Shown here piece by piece: positions 23,288 through 36,427 of a stretch of DNA of 64,000 bases. Source of the DNA: Cryptomeria japonica. Taxonomy: Eukaryota > Streptophyta > Pinopsida > Cupressales > Cupressaceae. The DNA lies in contig NC_081412.1 in assembly GCF_030272615.1 (NCBI RefSeq), positions 26,382,501 to 26,446,500 of the forward strand. The letters are read 5' to 3'. Numbering within the stretch: the first letter of the stretch is position 1; each line of letters opens with the position of its first letter. Under the pieces are notes generated by a model. It did not search any database. It had not been told where the DNA came from and saw nothing but the letters and a program-made list of their open reading frames with translations. The position numbers and the translations under genes are program-made.

Positions 23288-24741
23288 TGTAGACGTATAA
23301 AAATGACCATATTCCTAAATGAATATTTAATGTTCATTTTATTCTCATTCCTCTATTTAGTTAAATCTAATTTAATTAAATCATCCACATTCTTCTATTT
23401 AATTAAATAAATTATTTAATTTATTTATTTAAATTCACTTAAGCCCTTTATATCATTTAATTGAATAAATCATTTTATTTAATTAAATCCCTTCTCTTTA
23501 CTTTTAATTAAATTTACGTTTAATTAAATAGTTCACCCCAATTAAATAAATCTAATTTATTTAAATCCCCAACTTGCAACCAAATTGAAATAAAGCAATT
23601 TATTTTAATTAAATCCTATTATCCCTCACCCACTTGCATTTTCCTACATCTCCCACTTGCCTCCTAAGCCCCTTTCTAAATTCTTCTAGAATCTATCTAA
23701 TCCTAATCAATTAAGCTAAACACTTCATTTATCCCTTTTCCCTAAATTTGAGGAGGTCACTTCTCAAATTTGGATTAAAGTCTTCCAAAGGCATTAAAGC
23801 CTTTATGCCTTCAACAAGCTAACTTGTTGAATACCCCGAAATTTGGAAGGACTCTTACAAATTTGTCCCCAAAGTCTTCAAACCATTAATGGTTAACTAA
23901 CCCTTTGTGGTATGGTTAGAGACTTTTTTCCTAACTCAACCCTCATCTAACCCAAGGGTCTCATCAAGCATTCATTGCTTTGACCATGGTTATCCCTTTA
24001 ACCCTTACACAAGAGTTTATCCTTTGGGTAAAAGCTTTATCCAATGGATAACCTTAACCTAAACTTAACCCTTACCTCCTAAAGTAACCCTGAGGTCTTC
24101 TCAAACATTTAATGCTTCTTACACCCCCTCTCAACCAGTCTTATGTTGACAATTGTCACCATTTCATTGGTGAGAATTTTAAACATGGATTGATATCTTT
24201 CAATCCTGGCCCTTGATAAAATCCTTCAATCCTGACCATCCATTGCCCTGTTTCTTCTGTAAATAGAGCCCTCATTCCCTCATTTTCATGATCCATGTCT
24301 TTAGCATCATACTTATACTCAATTTTAGCAAGCATTTAGCCTCTCTTTGCAATATGAATTAATCTAATAAACATTTTAGAGTATTTCTATTATCTTAGCC
24401 TAGTGTATCATGTTAGGATAGTATTTTTACTAACCTTGTCATCTTATCATCTAGTTTAACTCATTTGTTAGAATCATGCATAAATAGGATGCATTCATGA
24501 TAAACTTAATCTAAAAAATTCCTCATTCTTGCATATGTCATCCCTAAGTCACTTTGCTCAATGATCTGAGAGCAAAGACATTGGCTTGAGGGACCTTGTG
24601 AGATGGAGAACCATGGAACACACCTTGGGGAGTTGGGATATTCCTTATAGCTCCATAACTTGCACCAAGAGTCCCATGGGTGTGTGGGCAAGTCTCTAAA
24701 TATTTTCACATTTTAAGTTTAATTGAACCGCTTTTCCCGCA
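23288..24741 (+). repeat. Gypsy 3' LTR
   Basis: It matches 5535-6987, with scattered differences. The start is set by the polypurine tract. The end is CTTTTCCCGCA at 24741, or ACA at 24745. The Copia coding sequence resumes with AGTCACAAACTT. Confidence 0.9.
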
Positions 24742-25818
24742 TACAGTCACAAACTTTGGAATCCAGTGACTGGTAAGGTTATGTACAACATAAGTTTTAT
24801 TTTTCATGAGCTAAAACCTATGTCACTAGATCACAACATAAGAAAGCTAGGAGAAGCTGAGGTTGAAATTCCTCCAGCTAAGGAGGAAACTCCAGAGATA
24901 CCTGAAGATGAGGAGAGTGCAAGTAGTTCTGAAGAAGAACATGATGATGAGCCTCCTGTTGAACCTCAAGAAGTATCAACACCAGAGTTGAGAAGATATA
25001 CTCGACAGAGGCGACAACCTAATAGGTATACACCTAATAAGTACAATCACTCTATGTTGAATGTTAATTGTGCTTATGCTTTACTTGCAGATACTAACGA
25101 GCCCAGGACTGTCAAAGAAGCTATTAAAATGCCTGATTCAGATTCTTGGTTGGAAGTCATAAATGATGAAATGTCATCATTGGATACAAATGGAACTTGG
25201 GATTTGGTGCCATTGCCTAAAGGTAGAAAGCCTATAGGTTGCAAGTGGGTGTTCAAAAGGAAGTATGGTCCAGATGGTAACATTGACAAGTACAAAGCAA
25301 GGTTGGTTGCAAAGGGGTATTCTCAAAAGGAAGGTATTGACTATGGAGAGATCTTTTCTCCTATGGCTAAGTTGACATCTATCACATTTCTCTTGTCACT
25401 TGCAGCAACATATGATTGGGAGATTGAGCAGACGGATGTGAAGACAACATTTCTTCATGGTGATCTTGAAGAAGAGATTTATATGTCTAAGCCTGAGCAC
25501 TTTGTGGAAAAAGGTAAAGAACATTTGGTATGCAAACTCAAGAAGTCTCTGTATGGTTTGAAATAGTCTCCTAGAATATGGTATTAAAACTATGATACAT
25601 TTGTTTTGTCCTTGGGATTTGTGAGATCAAAAGCTGATCATTGTGTTTACTACAAAATGAAAGGTGATAGGATTCTTATCATATCTTTGTATGTAGATGA
25701 CATGCTGTTCATAGGAAATACAAAAGGTATGATCTCAGATTTAAAATCTCAGTTATCTATGAAATTTGAAATGAAGGACTTAGGAGCAACAAATTACATT
25801 CTGGGAATGGAGATCTAA
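24742..25818 (+). pseudogene. Copia reverse transcriptase (broken)
   Basis: It resumes the Copia pol in the same reading frame as at 5534. After an acidic linker and the RYTRQRRQPNRY motif, the RVT_2 domain begins at NDEMSSLDTNGTWDLVPLP (about 25165-25220). Landmarks are GCKWVFKRKYGPDG, RLVAKGYSQKEGIDYGEIF and EQTDVKTTFLHGDLEEEIYM, then a TAG at 25564 and the catalytic SLYVDDMLFIG at about 25687. The frame ends near 25816 after YILGMEI. It copies element RNA into DNA. Confidence 0.92.
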
Positions 25819-26008
25819 GAGGAAACTTTGGCTTAGCCAGAGAAAACATATAACCAATGTTCTTGACAGGTTTCATATGTCTGATTGTAATTCATAGGTT
25901 GTTCCCATCTTGCAGGGAACTAAGTTAACTGTGCATGATAGTCTAAAATCTCCTGAAGAGATTGGTGACATGAAGAAGATCCCTTATGCAAGTGCTATTT
26001 GAAAATTT

Positions 26009-26668
26009 ATGTATGCTATGGTTTTTACAAGACCAAACATTGCCCAACCAGTGGGAGTACTTAGCAGGTTTATGTTGAATCCAGGAAGGCCACATTGGGA
26101 TGTTGTAAAATGGGTGTTTAGATATCTGAAGGGAACTTCAAATTTTTCTTTGTGCTATCATGGTTATTCTGATGATTCAAAGAAAACTCTCAGTGTATGT
26201 GGTTTTTTGGATTTTAATTGGGTAGGAGACATAGACAACAGAAGATCCACCAGTGGATATGTTTTTGTCATGAATGGTGGAGAAATTAGTTGGATGAGCA
26301 AGTAACAATCTGTAGTCGCTTTGTCCACTACAGAGGCAGAATACATGGCGGCCACACATGCTTGTAAAGAAGCTGTCTGGCTTAGGAATTTGAGTTCAGA
26401 TATTGGTTTTGATGCAGGGCAGGTTGAAATTTGGAGTGACAGTTAGAGTGCCATATGTTTGGCAAAGAATCCTACTTTCCATGCCAAATCAAAGCATATT
26501 GATGTTCAGTATCACTTTGTTCATGACATGGTGGAAGATAGAAAAGTTTATCTTAACAAAGTAAACACTTCGGAAAATGTTGCAAACACCTTGATGAAAC
26601 CTGTGAGCACTCACAAGTTCAGGTGGTGTTCTAATTCTATGGGTCTTGATACCCATGATTCTCAGTAA
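26009..26668 (+). pseudogene. Copia RNase H and C-terminus (broken)
   Basis: MVFTRPNIAQPVGVLSRF continues the RT tail, and the RNase H domain has CGFLDFNWVGD (D present), STTEAEYMAA (E) and WSDS followed by a stop at 26443, then FHAKSKHIDVQYHFV and the end near 26668. TAA at about 26302 also interrupts it. Between 25819 and 26008 the coding frame is lost through indels. Confidence 0.88.
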
Positions 26669-26705
26669 CGTTTGAAATAGTAATCGGTCTAGTGAATTCT
26701 TTGTC

Positions 26706-26716
26706 AAGTGGGAGTT
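26706..26716 (+). other. Copia polypurine tract
   Basis: AAGTGGGAGTT immediately precedes the 3' LTR start TGTTGG. Confidence 0.85.
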
Positions 26717-28019
26717 TGTTGGAAATGTGCCTCAAATTAACTTGACTTGTGTTTTAGACTGATTAGAGTAACCTATCCCGATGGAACCCTCTTCTTGTAA
26801 TCGACTATCGGGTGAGAAAGTTGAGTAGATTTGACGATCTAGCAAAAAGATCCAACGACTGTTGCTATACCGTGATGGGAAGATGATTGAAAGTTATTCC
26901 CCGCAACTTGGTGACAAAGCATGTGCAAAAGGAAGTGAGTTAAAGACCAAGCAGATCAAGGTTTATCCAACGATGGTCGTTAGGTCATGATGGGAAACTA
27001 CTCATTAGTATATCCCTTGTGACATGGCGACCAAGTGGTGGGACCCAACAGGAGAGTGACTAAGGCGAGTTAAAGACCGAGTAGATGAAGGTTGATCCAA
27101 CGGTAGTTGTTAGGTCACGATGGGAAACTGTTCGTTAGTATATCCCTCAGACATGGCAACCAAGTGGTGGGACCTGACAGGAGAGCAACTAAGGTGAGTT
27201 AAAGGCCGAGTAGATCACAGATGATCAGATGATGATCACAGAAGATCCAATGGTGGTTGCTAGGTCATGATGGGAAATTTCTCATTAGACTTTCCATTGC
27301 AACCCAACAACAAAGAAGAATTCCAGGCGGTTAGTAAGGCCGTGCTAAGATGTCAGGACAGGGATCCTGGAACCAATCAGGGGGTGTCATGTGGTGGAGC
27401 GCAAAGAGAGATCAAAGTGTCATTGGAGATCGAAAGAACTAGTTGTTTGCTACGACGATGCCGGATGAAGTCACCTTCGACGATCGGCTTTGATATCATC
27501 AAACTGAAGTCCAAAAGCTGAACACTTGGACATTAAAGATGGTCTTGTTGGTGTATGTGAATATGAACTAACCCGACTTTTTGGTACATGTGGGATATTG
27601 TGTTTCTCATGAATGCAGATCGATGCAAACGATTAGACTTCAAACCGTTGATGCAATTGCTCAGATGAACTATCGACAATCTATTATATGTAACCATTGG
27701 ATAACTATGGTGGGTGACTGATATCTGGTAGCCGATTGTAGTGTCTAATTCGTGAATCTAAGAATGAATACCTATAGTTGCAAGCTGAAACTTTATTGTA
27801 AATTTATTTACTGGAAATAAAGTGTCAAACTATTGGTGGTGGGTTTTTCCTCAAAAGGGTTTTCCCACGTAATTCTTGGTGTTCTGTCTCTGTGCTGATT
27901 CTATGTGTTTTGTCTATGTTGTTCTTAACGTCCTATAAAATTTTTAAACTGCATTTCTTGCATGATCTTCTCTGTTAATTGACATTAGGAAGGCGTTTCT
28001 GCACTGTGCTTTCCTTATA
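26717..28019 (+). repeat. Copia 3' LTR
   Basis: This 1,303-base partner of 2098-3344 has about 38 extra bases near 27570-27605 and small internal changes. Tandem units of about 130 bases start near 26940, 27070 and 27199. It is followed by GTGTC, the target duplication. Confidence 0.93.
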
Positions 28020-28286
28020 GTGTCTAAATCTTATCAATTTCATACCTAAGGAATGGTAATGTTATGTTGGTGAATTGAGCAATCCACATATCTAACTCAT
28101 GAAGTATATCTAAGATCAATGGAGCAACATGAGGCTTTGCAAAGGTAATTTTGCATCTATTATTTTATTTGACGTATTGTTCACGTGCTATATTATAAGT
28201 GATTGTTAAATATGAAATTAGGTACCTTCATAGTACATTCCTTATTTTACAATTTTGTATTTAATCATGAACATTAATATTATGAG

Positions 28287-31200
28287 TGAAGGAAAAATGG
28301 AAAACATATAGGCTTTGAATGGGGAAAAGGATTGCAGGGAAACAGAGAACTCCAGAACTCCAGGTTAGACCAGTGCTTTATCCATTTGGGCTACAAAGTC
28401 CGAAAGCATGGAAAGGGGAGGGCACTTCTCTACAAATGGGTGGGGAAAGGTTGGACATGCACACACACCAAAATGGGCAAGCCAAAAATGAAACTAAGCT
28501 AAAGGAGACCAAAATTTCCTAAGTATATACATGGTCATAAGACCCTTTCTTGCTGAAAACAACTCATGCAATTCCATTAACAAGTTGGGAGAAATAGCTA
28601 TAGGTGCAGAATAATGAATTTTGGCCATATGATGTGGTTGGAGATAACTGCCATCTTGCGACTACCACAATATTTGACCTCCATTTGATGGATTGCAAAA
28701 ACTTCTCAAGCATATGTTCATGTCCAAAATAGTCATTTTTCATCAAAAACTTCTGAATCATAATATACTTTATTCATGATTTCATGTGTAATATCATCAT
28801 GGAAGTTTGGCTAAACATTGGTTAAATCTACATTGCTAGATCCAAAATCATTATCAGTTAACACAACCACTTCACAATCTACAACAATTGACTCATCCCT
28901 CTTACCATGAACACTTACATAAAGCATTATCTTCCATTTCATTTTGTTGAAAGTGAAACCCCTTTTTCACATAAAGCATTATCTTCCATTTCATTTTGAT
29001 TTCTTTGTTTATTAATCTCCACACTTTAAACTTACAAAAATGAACTTATTTTATTCAATATCAGTTTTAAAAGGATGGGAGATTTCAAAGAGAGGATTAT
29101 CTCTAACCTTTGAGTCTTCATAAAAATATGCGAGTAGGTATAATGCTTTAAATCTGCTCTAATTACTAGGCTTTTCCAACCGTTTCTCCATTTTTATTAC
29201 TGTTGTAACATTCTTTACTGGTTTGGTATTGATCATAGCTTCATTTTTACACATAAGGAGAGCACTAGAAATCAAATATTCTTCATGCAGATTATAAGTT
29301 GTATCAAAATTTAGACATGCTACATTGGTTGTGATTTTTCAGTTTCACATTCTATAATCATGGGGTCAAATTTGATAGAAATAACTTCTGATTTTGCATA
29401 AACAAAATAATCACTAAAAATATTAATAGATTGAGAATGCAATTTACCCATACCTTTACTAGGTTCAATCACTAGACTATCAAATTTGATTTCATTTTCA
29501 TGTGCATACACTCCATTTACTAAACTAACACAACTAACACTGTAATCTTGTGTAATATCTCCTCTTAGAAAATAATTTTTGAAAGAAGAATAATGACTAA
29601 CCTCTTCTTGAAAAAGAGATGAATATTCAGGCTTCATACATGACATATTCACACCTTCTTTCATATCATTGGAGCCACAAGTAACTGCATTTATTTCTTT
29701 AGTAATGTGACCATCTTCATCCACAACTCCACACAAAAAGTCACCATCTAAATCCTCTAGGCACCAATTTGGAATAAAAACAACATTATGTTCGTCTGGT
29801 AGCACCTCTTTTTCATGAGAAATAAATTATTGCTCAATTTCATGCATGTCAAGAAAGATTTTGGTTCTTTACCTTCAATTTGACTCAAAATTATTTTTTG
29901 TTGTTGGTGGTTATTCCATCGTGCTGATAGATTATTGGGCTCACCCAATGCTTGTACAAAGTTAAAAACCTTGGCCTTCACTTTCTAGTTCTTCTTTAAG
30001 CAACCTTAATCTTTCCACTTCTGCCTGAAACTTATGAATCTCTTGTTCAAGGTTTTTGAGTAAGTAATATCTATGACATAAACCTCTTACAAGCAGTGCA
30101 GATTTGTAATCTTTTATTTTTTTGCCTCAAAGATACTTCCTTTGAAAGAATTCCAAAAAGAATGAAGTATCTTATCATCTTTAGCCAAAATTTCTTCAAT
30201 TGTTGGTGTTAGTCGTCTTTTAAATTTGGATTGATTTCTTTGTTTTTTCTGGCACTAAACCATTTTTCTAAGATCTTCAAATTTATAGAATCGCTAACCT
30301 CCATTCTAGGGGAGGCACCATTAGATATTTGAGGAAACAAAACACCAGTTTGTTTGCTCCTCAATAGAGTCGCCAAAAAATTGTTTGCTCACATATTTGT
30401 CCTTTTTGAAATATAAAACAAAAACCCTCTGCATCCTATGATAGAGACAAAAGTGGAACAAATAGTTGGAGAAGTTGCCAAATGGATTAACAACTTTCCT
30501 TTGAATATTAGAGGTACAACTCCCTCTTAATATATAATTGGGGTTGTTAAGGGGTATGCTTTTAACTAGAAAGTAGGGAAATATCAACATGAAAGAAAAA
30601 AAAAGGAAAGGAGCAGATAAGAATACAAACAAATGACTCAAATTCCATCTATTTTCCATACATGATAAACAACCACAAAAATCCGATAGATATTCTTCTC
30701 AGATAAAGTAAATGCATCAATACTCAAAGTTCTATAAGCATATACACCCATAACTCAGTATATATAATGAATTCTAAAAAATGATTGCAAACCTCAAAGT
30801 ATTTGTCAACCAAAAGAGCATGTATGAATACACAAGTTCAAACAAATTGCCATCCTCACATTCATGTCTTAAAAACCACAAAGTCTCCATTTTGTATATA
30901 TGAATTAGGTTTCTGGAAAAAAAAACATGTTGTCAAATTTTCAAGGTCTAAAATAAAATAATATTGCAAACTAATAGATTCTCACTCATGCATGAAATTT
31001 AAAGGTGGATCAATCCTTTCCTCTTTTCACTGTCTATAGTCCTATATAAATAAAAGTTGCTTCTTAAAGATAACGGTTTCTTGAAAGAACAATTTTTTAC
31101 AAAGAAAAATTGAAAACTACTTTAAGGTTCACATGACACAAGATTCCTTGCCTCCTCAATCCTTTGTTGAATTTGGGCATCAATCATCTCATCCTTTTAC

Positions 31201-31643
31201 TCTTCTTCAATTAGCACTACAATGACCATTGCAAACAACCTACCACTGATGTGACATTCCTAGGTTAGAATGGTCAAATCCACGGAGAATGTCTTCCTAT
31301 GGATTCTCTACATGTTTTTCCATGGTTGCATGACTGGAGCTAAAATGTTACCTAAGAGAACCATCCTCTTCAATGAGTTACTTTTCTAGAGCCCTAGATG
31401 TGATGATTCTTTCCTGCAGACAAAGGTAATGCTTTTCAACTTGCCTTTTTGTTTCTCTCTGATATAACAATTGTATTTCTATAGTACAAGAAATATGTCC
31501 GTTGCTTCCACACGAGAACATTCAATTCAGAGATAATATCCACTTGCTTGTTTTTTGGCCAATTCATATCAAGATGGTTGACAGGTAATCAATTTTCTTT
31601 CGAGAGAACCATTTTTCAGAGATAATATCCACTTGCTTGTTTT
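28287..31643 (-). repeat. Tandem unit A (about 4 kb family, shortened)
   Basis: It starts at GAAGGAAAAATGG, the same word that begins unit C at 35155. It runs parallel to unit B over its coding-like segments but lacks the roughly 700-base end present in B and C. The join with unit B falls near 31610-31643, where CAGAGATAATATCCACTTGC is present twice. The 262 bases before it (28025-28286) hold nothing I can identify. Confidence 0.75.
29320..30659 (-). pseudogene. Unknown-family coding remnant, unit A
   Basis: On the minus strand, 30659-30321 has a hydrophobic start (MENRWNLSHLFVFLSAPF, one membrane-like stretch) and RVFVLYFKKDK. The next open segment, 29805-29320, reads FIPNWCLEDLDGDFLCGVVD, CMKPEYSSLFQEEVSH and YAHENEIKFDSL. 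Units B and C share these words, so they derive from one ancestral frame. Stops and frameshifts lie between the pieces. I do not recognise the family; no LTR, transposase or polymerase motif is visible. Confidence 0.4.
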
Positions 31644-34600
31644 GTGTATGCATATGTTCATGCCCAAATAGCCATTTTTCATCAAAAAATTCTCAATCAT
31701 AATATACTTTATTCATGAATTCATGTGTAATATCAGCAAGGAAGTTTGGCTCAGCATTGGTTAAATCTACATTGCTAGATCCAAAATCATTATCAGTTAA
31801 AACAACTACTTCACAATCTACAACAATTGATTCATCCCTCTCACCATCAACACTTACATCCTTATTGTCTGGTAAATTCTTTTTTGTTGAAAGTGAAACC
31901 CCTTTTTCACATAAAGCGTTATCTTCCATTTCATTCGAGCATTTCTTTGTTTATTAATTTCCACACTTTAAAACTTACAAAAATTGAACTTATTCTGTTC
32001 AATATTAGTTATAAAAGGATGAGATATTTCAAAGGGAGTATTATCTCTAACCTTTGAGTCTTCAAAAAAATATGGCACTAGGTATAATGCCTTAAATCTG
32101 CTCCAATTACCAAGCTTTTCAAACCATTTCTTCATTTTTATAATAGTTATAACATTCTTTGTACTGGTTTGGTATTAATCATAGCTTTATTTTTACACAT
32201 AAGGAGAGAGTCAGAAATCAAATATTCTTCGTGTAGATTATAAGCTGAATCAAAATTTACACATGCTATTGCTGGTTGGGATTTCTAAGTTTCATCTTCT
32301 GTAATCATGGGGTCAAATTTGATAGAAATAACTTCTCCTTTTGCACAAACAAAATCATCACTGAATATACCAACAAATTGAGAATGCAATTTATCTATGT
32401 ACCTTTACTACTAGGTTCAATCATCAAACTATCAAATTTGATTTCATTTTCATGTGCATACACTTCGTTTACTGAACCAACACCACAAGTAATGTAATCT
32501 TGTGTAATATATGTTCTTGGAAAATAATTTTTGAAAGAATAACGATGACTAACCTCTTCTTGAAAAAGAGATGAATATTCAGGCTTCATACATAACGCAT
32601 TCCTACCTTCTTTCATATCACTGGAGTCACAAGGAACTACATTTATTTCAACTTTAGTAATGTGACCATATTCATTGACAACCCCACACAAAAGGTCACC
32701 ATGCGAATCCTCCAGGCACCAATTTGGAATAAAAACATTATGTTCCTCTGGTAGCACCTCTTTTTCATGAGAAATAAATGATTGCTCAATTTCATGCATG
32801 TCAAGAAAGATTTTGGTCCTTTACCTTTAATCTGATTCAAATTTTTTTTTTTTTTTTGTTGGTGGTTATTCCATTGTGCTAACAAATTACTAGGTTCAGC
32901 CAATGCTTGTATAGAGTCTTGTTTACCAAGAACATGAAAGTTACAAAAACCTTGACCTTCACTTTTTGGTTCTTCTTTAAATAAACTTAATCTTTCCACT
33001 ACTGCCTGCAACTTATGAATCTCTTGTTCAAGGTTTTTGAGGAAGTAATATCTATGACACAAACCTCTTACCAACATTGCAGATTTGTAATGGATGTAAT
33101 CTTTTTTTTTTGAGCCTCAAAGATACTTCCTTTGAAAGAATTCCAAAAAGAATGAAGTATCTTATCATCTTTAGCCAGTATTTCTTCAATTGTTGGTGTT
33201 AGTCGTCTTTTGAATTTGGATTGATTTCTTTGTTTTGTCTGGCATTGAACCATTTATCTGAGATGTTCAAATTTACAGAGTCACCAACCTCCATTCTAGG
33301 GGAGGAACCATTAGATATTTGAGGAAACAAAGCACCAGTTTGTTTGTTCCCCAACAAAGTTGCCAAAAATCCGTTTGCCCATAGATTTGTCCCTTTTGAA
33401 ATATAAAACAAAAACCCTCTGTGCCCTATGATAGAGACAAAAGTGCAAAAAACAGTTGGAGAAGTTGCCAATTAGATTAACAAATTTCCTCTGAATTTTA
33501 GAGGTACAACTTTCTCTTAAGATATAATTGGGGTTTTTTAAGGGGTATGCTTTTAACCAAAAAGAAGGGAAAGGCCAGCATGAAAGCAAAATAAAGGAAA
33601 GGAGTAGACAAGAATACAAATATATGACTCAAAGTCCAACAATTTGCCATACATGATAAACAACCATGAAAATATAATAGATATTATTCTCAAATAAGGT
33701 AAATGCATATAGTATCAAAGTTCTATAAGCACAAAGTATCCATTTGTATATATTAATTATGTTTCTGGAAAGAAAAACATGTTGTCAAATTTTCAAGGTC
33801 TAAAACAAAACGAAATTGCAAATTGATCGATTCTCATTCATGCATCAAAGTGCAAGGGGGATCGGTCCTTTCCTCATTTCATTGTCTATAGCCCTATATA
33901 AAGAAAAGTAACTTCCTAAAAATAATGGTTTTTTGAAAGAACATTTTTTTACAAAGAAAAACTGAAAACTACTTTAAGGTTCACATGGCACAGGATTCCT
34001 TTCCTCCTCAATCATCTCAACCTTTTCCTCTTCTTCAATTAGCACAAGAGTCACCATTGGAAACTCCCTATCACTGATGTGACATTCCTAGACCAGAACG
34101 GTCAATCCATGGAGAATGCCTTCCTATGGATTCTTTGTCATGTTTTTGCCTAGCTACATGACTAGAGCTAAACCATTACCTGAGAGAACCATCCTCTTCA
34201 ACGAGTTAATTTTCCCAATCCCTAGTTTCTATGATTCTTTCTTGCAGACAAAGGTAATTCTCTTCAACTTGCCTTTCTATTTCTCTCAATATAGCGACTA
34301 TCTTTCTATAGTTTGATAAATCTATCTGTTGCTTCCATGGGAGAGAGTTCAATCCAGAGATAATATCCACTTGCTCATTTTATGGCCAATTCAAATTAGG
34401 ATATTTGATAGGGAATTGATTTTCATGCGGGAGAACCATTTTGAGCTTAAACAACAGAATAATCCATTTTTAGTACTCCTAATACATTAATCATGATAGG
34501 ATCAGAAGCACTGCCACCTTTCTTTCGCATATTGAAACCTTACTATATATTAAATGTGAGCTGAGAGAATTAATTTCACTTACTACCACCCTCACTTGTG

Positions 34601-35154
34601 CTACAACCTTTGCATGTATTTCACTGCTTAATCGGCAATTAAGGAGACCTACTTGCAAATTTACATAGGAATATGCTTTGGAGAGAGCACAAAGTAAGAT
34701 AAATAGTGAATGAAAAATTTCTAAGCAGTATTTCATAACTCTTCAAACCATCTCTGATATTTTGATGCCATTGTGACTCCTCCATTGCTTGGTGTGTTCT
34801 GTCTCCCTTTAAGGATGTATTGACCATTTGGAAGGATCAGGCACCCAATCATTAATGGAAGTGATATTGAAGTTCTTGAATCAATTGATCAACCGATCGA
34901 TACTGGTTATCATCACGAGGATCACGTAATTAAATGTTTGGGCTTTAGGGGCCTTGAAGGTGGTTCCACTCCGCTAAGATTCACCAGTCATTGTTTGAGC
35001 TAATGCACTAATGAAAGAGACCGAGAAAGAATCTCTCTAAGGAAGGTTGGAATAAGGAAAGTCTTAGTTCTTAGAGGTGGATGAAGTTTGATAATGGAAC
35101 ATAAGTGCTTATGGGATGAGTTTAAGACAAAAGGTGATGTCTTTGAAAAATTGA
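31644..35154 (-). repeat. Tandem unit B
   Basis: About 3.5 kb, missing the first 420 bases of the unit as seen in C (35155-35575). It aligns to A and C throughout (for example ATATACTTTATTCATGA near 31697 and 35628). It ends at 35154, before GAAGGAAAAATGG. Confidence 0.78.
31693..33619 (-). pseudogene. Unknown-family coding remnant, unit B
   Basis: From right to left on minus: 33619-33311 (LSFILLSCWPF, RVFVLYFKRDK), 33253-33068 (LTPTIEEILAKDDKILHSF), 33077-32643 (RGLCHRYYFLKNLEQEIHKL, coiled-coil-like), 32799-32395 (FIPNWCLEDSHGDLLCGVVN, MKPEYSSLFQEEVSH) and 31929-31693 (MEDNALCEKGVSLSTKK, acidic tail to NKVYYD). The order is as in units A and C. No known domain is recognised. Confidence 0.42.
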
Positions 35155-35674
35155 CGAAGGAAAAATGGAAAAAATATAGGCTTTGAATGGGGACAAGGAC
35201 TGCATGGACGTAGAGAACTTGAGAAATCCAGGTTAGATTAGTGCTTTATCTATTTGGGCTACATAGTTGGAAAACCTGGAAAGGGGAGGTCACTACTCTG
35301 CAAACGGGTGGGGAAATACTGATCATGCACACACACCAAAATGGGCAGGCCAAAAATGAAACTAAGCTAAAGCAGACCAAAATTTCCTAAGTATATACAT
35401 GGTCATAAGACTCTATCTCGAGTAAAAAAACTCATGCAAATCCATTGGTTGGGATAAATAACTATTAATGCAGAACAATGGATTTTGGCCATATGATGTG
35501 GTTGGAGACAACTGCCATCTTGCGACTGCCGCAATATCAAACCTCCAACTGATGGACTGCAAAAACTTCTCAAGCATATGTTCGTGCCCAAGTCACCATT
35601 TTTCATCAAAAACTTCTCCATCATAATATACTTTATTCATGACTTCACGTGTAATATCAACATGGAATTTTTTG

Positions 35675-36427
35675 TCAAGCATTGGTTAAATCTACATCGC
35701 TAGATCCAAAATCATTATCAGCTAAAACAACCACTTCACAATCTACAACAATCGACTCATCCCTCTCACCATCAACACTTACATCCTTTCTTCTTGGTAA
35801 ATTCTTTTTTGTTGAAAGTGAAACCCCTTTTTCACATAAAGCGTTATCTTCCATTTCATTCTCATCTTTTTGTTTATTAATTTTGACACTTTCAAACTTA
35901 CAAAAAATGAACTTATTTTGTTTAATATCAGTTTCAAAAGGATGAGAGATTTCAAAGTGAGGATTGTCTCTAACCGAGTCTTTAGAAAAATCTACCAGTA
36001 GGTACAATGTGTTAAATTTGCTCCAATTATTAGGCTTTTCCAATTGTTTCTCTATTTTTATTACCTTTGTAACATTCTTTACTAGTTTGGTATTAATCAT
36101 AGCTTCATTTTTACACATAAGGAGAGCATAAAAAAGTTGCAGATTGTAAGTTGAATCAAAATTGTTTGTAGATTGTAAGTTGAATCAAAATTTAGACATG
36201 CTACTGCTGGTTGTGTTTTTTGAGTTTCACATTCTATAATCATGGGGTCAAATTTGATAGAAATAACTTCTCCTTTTGCACAAACAAAATCATCACCGAA
36301 AATACCAACTGATTGAGAATGCAATTTATCCATACATTTACCAGGTTCAATCATCAGACTATTAAATTTATTTTCATTTTCACATGCATACACTTCGTAA
36401 ACTGCACTAACACCATAAGTAATGTAA
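35675..36427 (-). pseudogene. Unknown-family coding remnant, unit C (distal part)
   Basis: Two open pieces on minus: 36427-36097 (KLHSQSVGIFGDDFVCAKGEV, ISIKFDPMIIECET) and 36118-35675 (WSKFNTLYLLVDF, MEDNALCEKGVSLSTKK, VLADNDFGSSDVDLTNA). They match unit B at 32340-31700. The reading is cut at 36427/36428 by the TIR element and resumes past 45376. Confidence 0.42.

Larger units (their letters stand above)
5535..24741 (+). mobile_element. Ty3/Gypsy retrotransposon, Tat-type, with antisense plant-mobile-domain ORF
   Basis: LTRs at 5535-6987 and 23288-24741 both start TGTAGACGTATAAAAATGACC. The internal order is leader, gag, protease, RT, RNase H, a second (archaeal-type) RNase H, integrase. 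A duplicated RNase H marks the Tat lineage, which includes Ogre and Retand. The first 100 bases of the two LTRs differ at only about four sites, so this is younger than the host Copia. It inserted between GGATAC and AGTCAC of the Copia pol. ATAC is found on both sides; a 5-base duplication would be GATAC/CATAC, with one mismatch. Because GCATACA is common to both LTR ends, the exact 3' LTR end is uncertain by up to about six bases. An antisense reading frame lies between pol and the 3' LTR. Confidence 0.93.
2098..28019 (+). mobile_element. Ty1/Copia LTR retrotransposon (Tork-like), split by a nested Gypsy
   Basis: Two direct LTRs (2098-3344 and 26717-28019) begin TGTTGGAAATGTG and end in TTACA/TTATA. 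The 5-base target duplication GTGTC flanks the element at 2093-2097 and 28020-28024. The domain order is gag, protease, integrase, reverse transcriptase, RNase H, which defines Copia. The gag start and the CCHC-protease layout look like the Tork/Tnt1 lineage, but the lineage call is tentative. The element is interrupted between integrase and RT by a 19-kb Gypsy; without it the Copia is about 6.7 kb, a usual length. Gag, integrase and RT all carry stops, so it is not autonomous. The LTRs differ at many sites, often C-to-T or G-to-A, so it is older than its Gypsy passenger. Confidence 0.95.
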
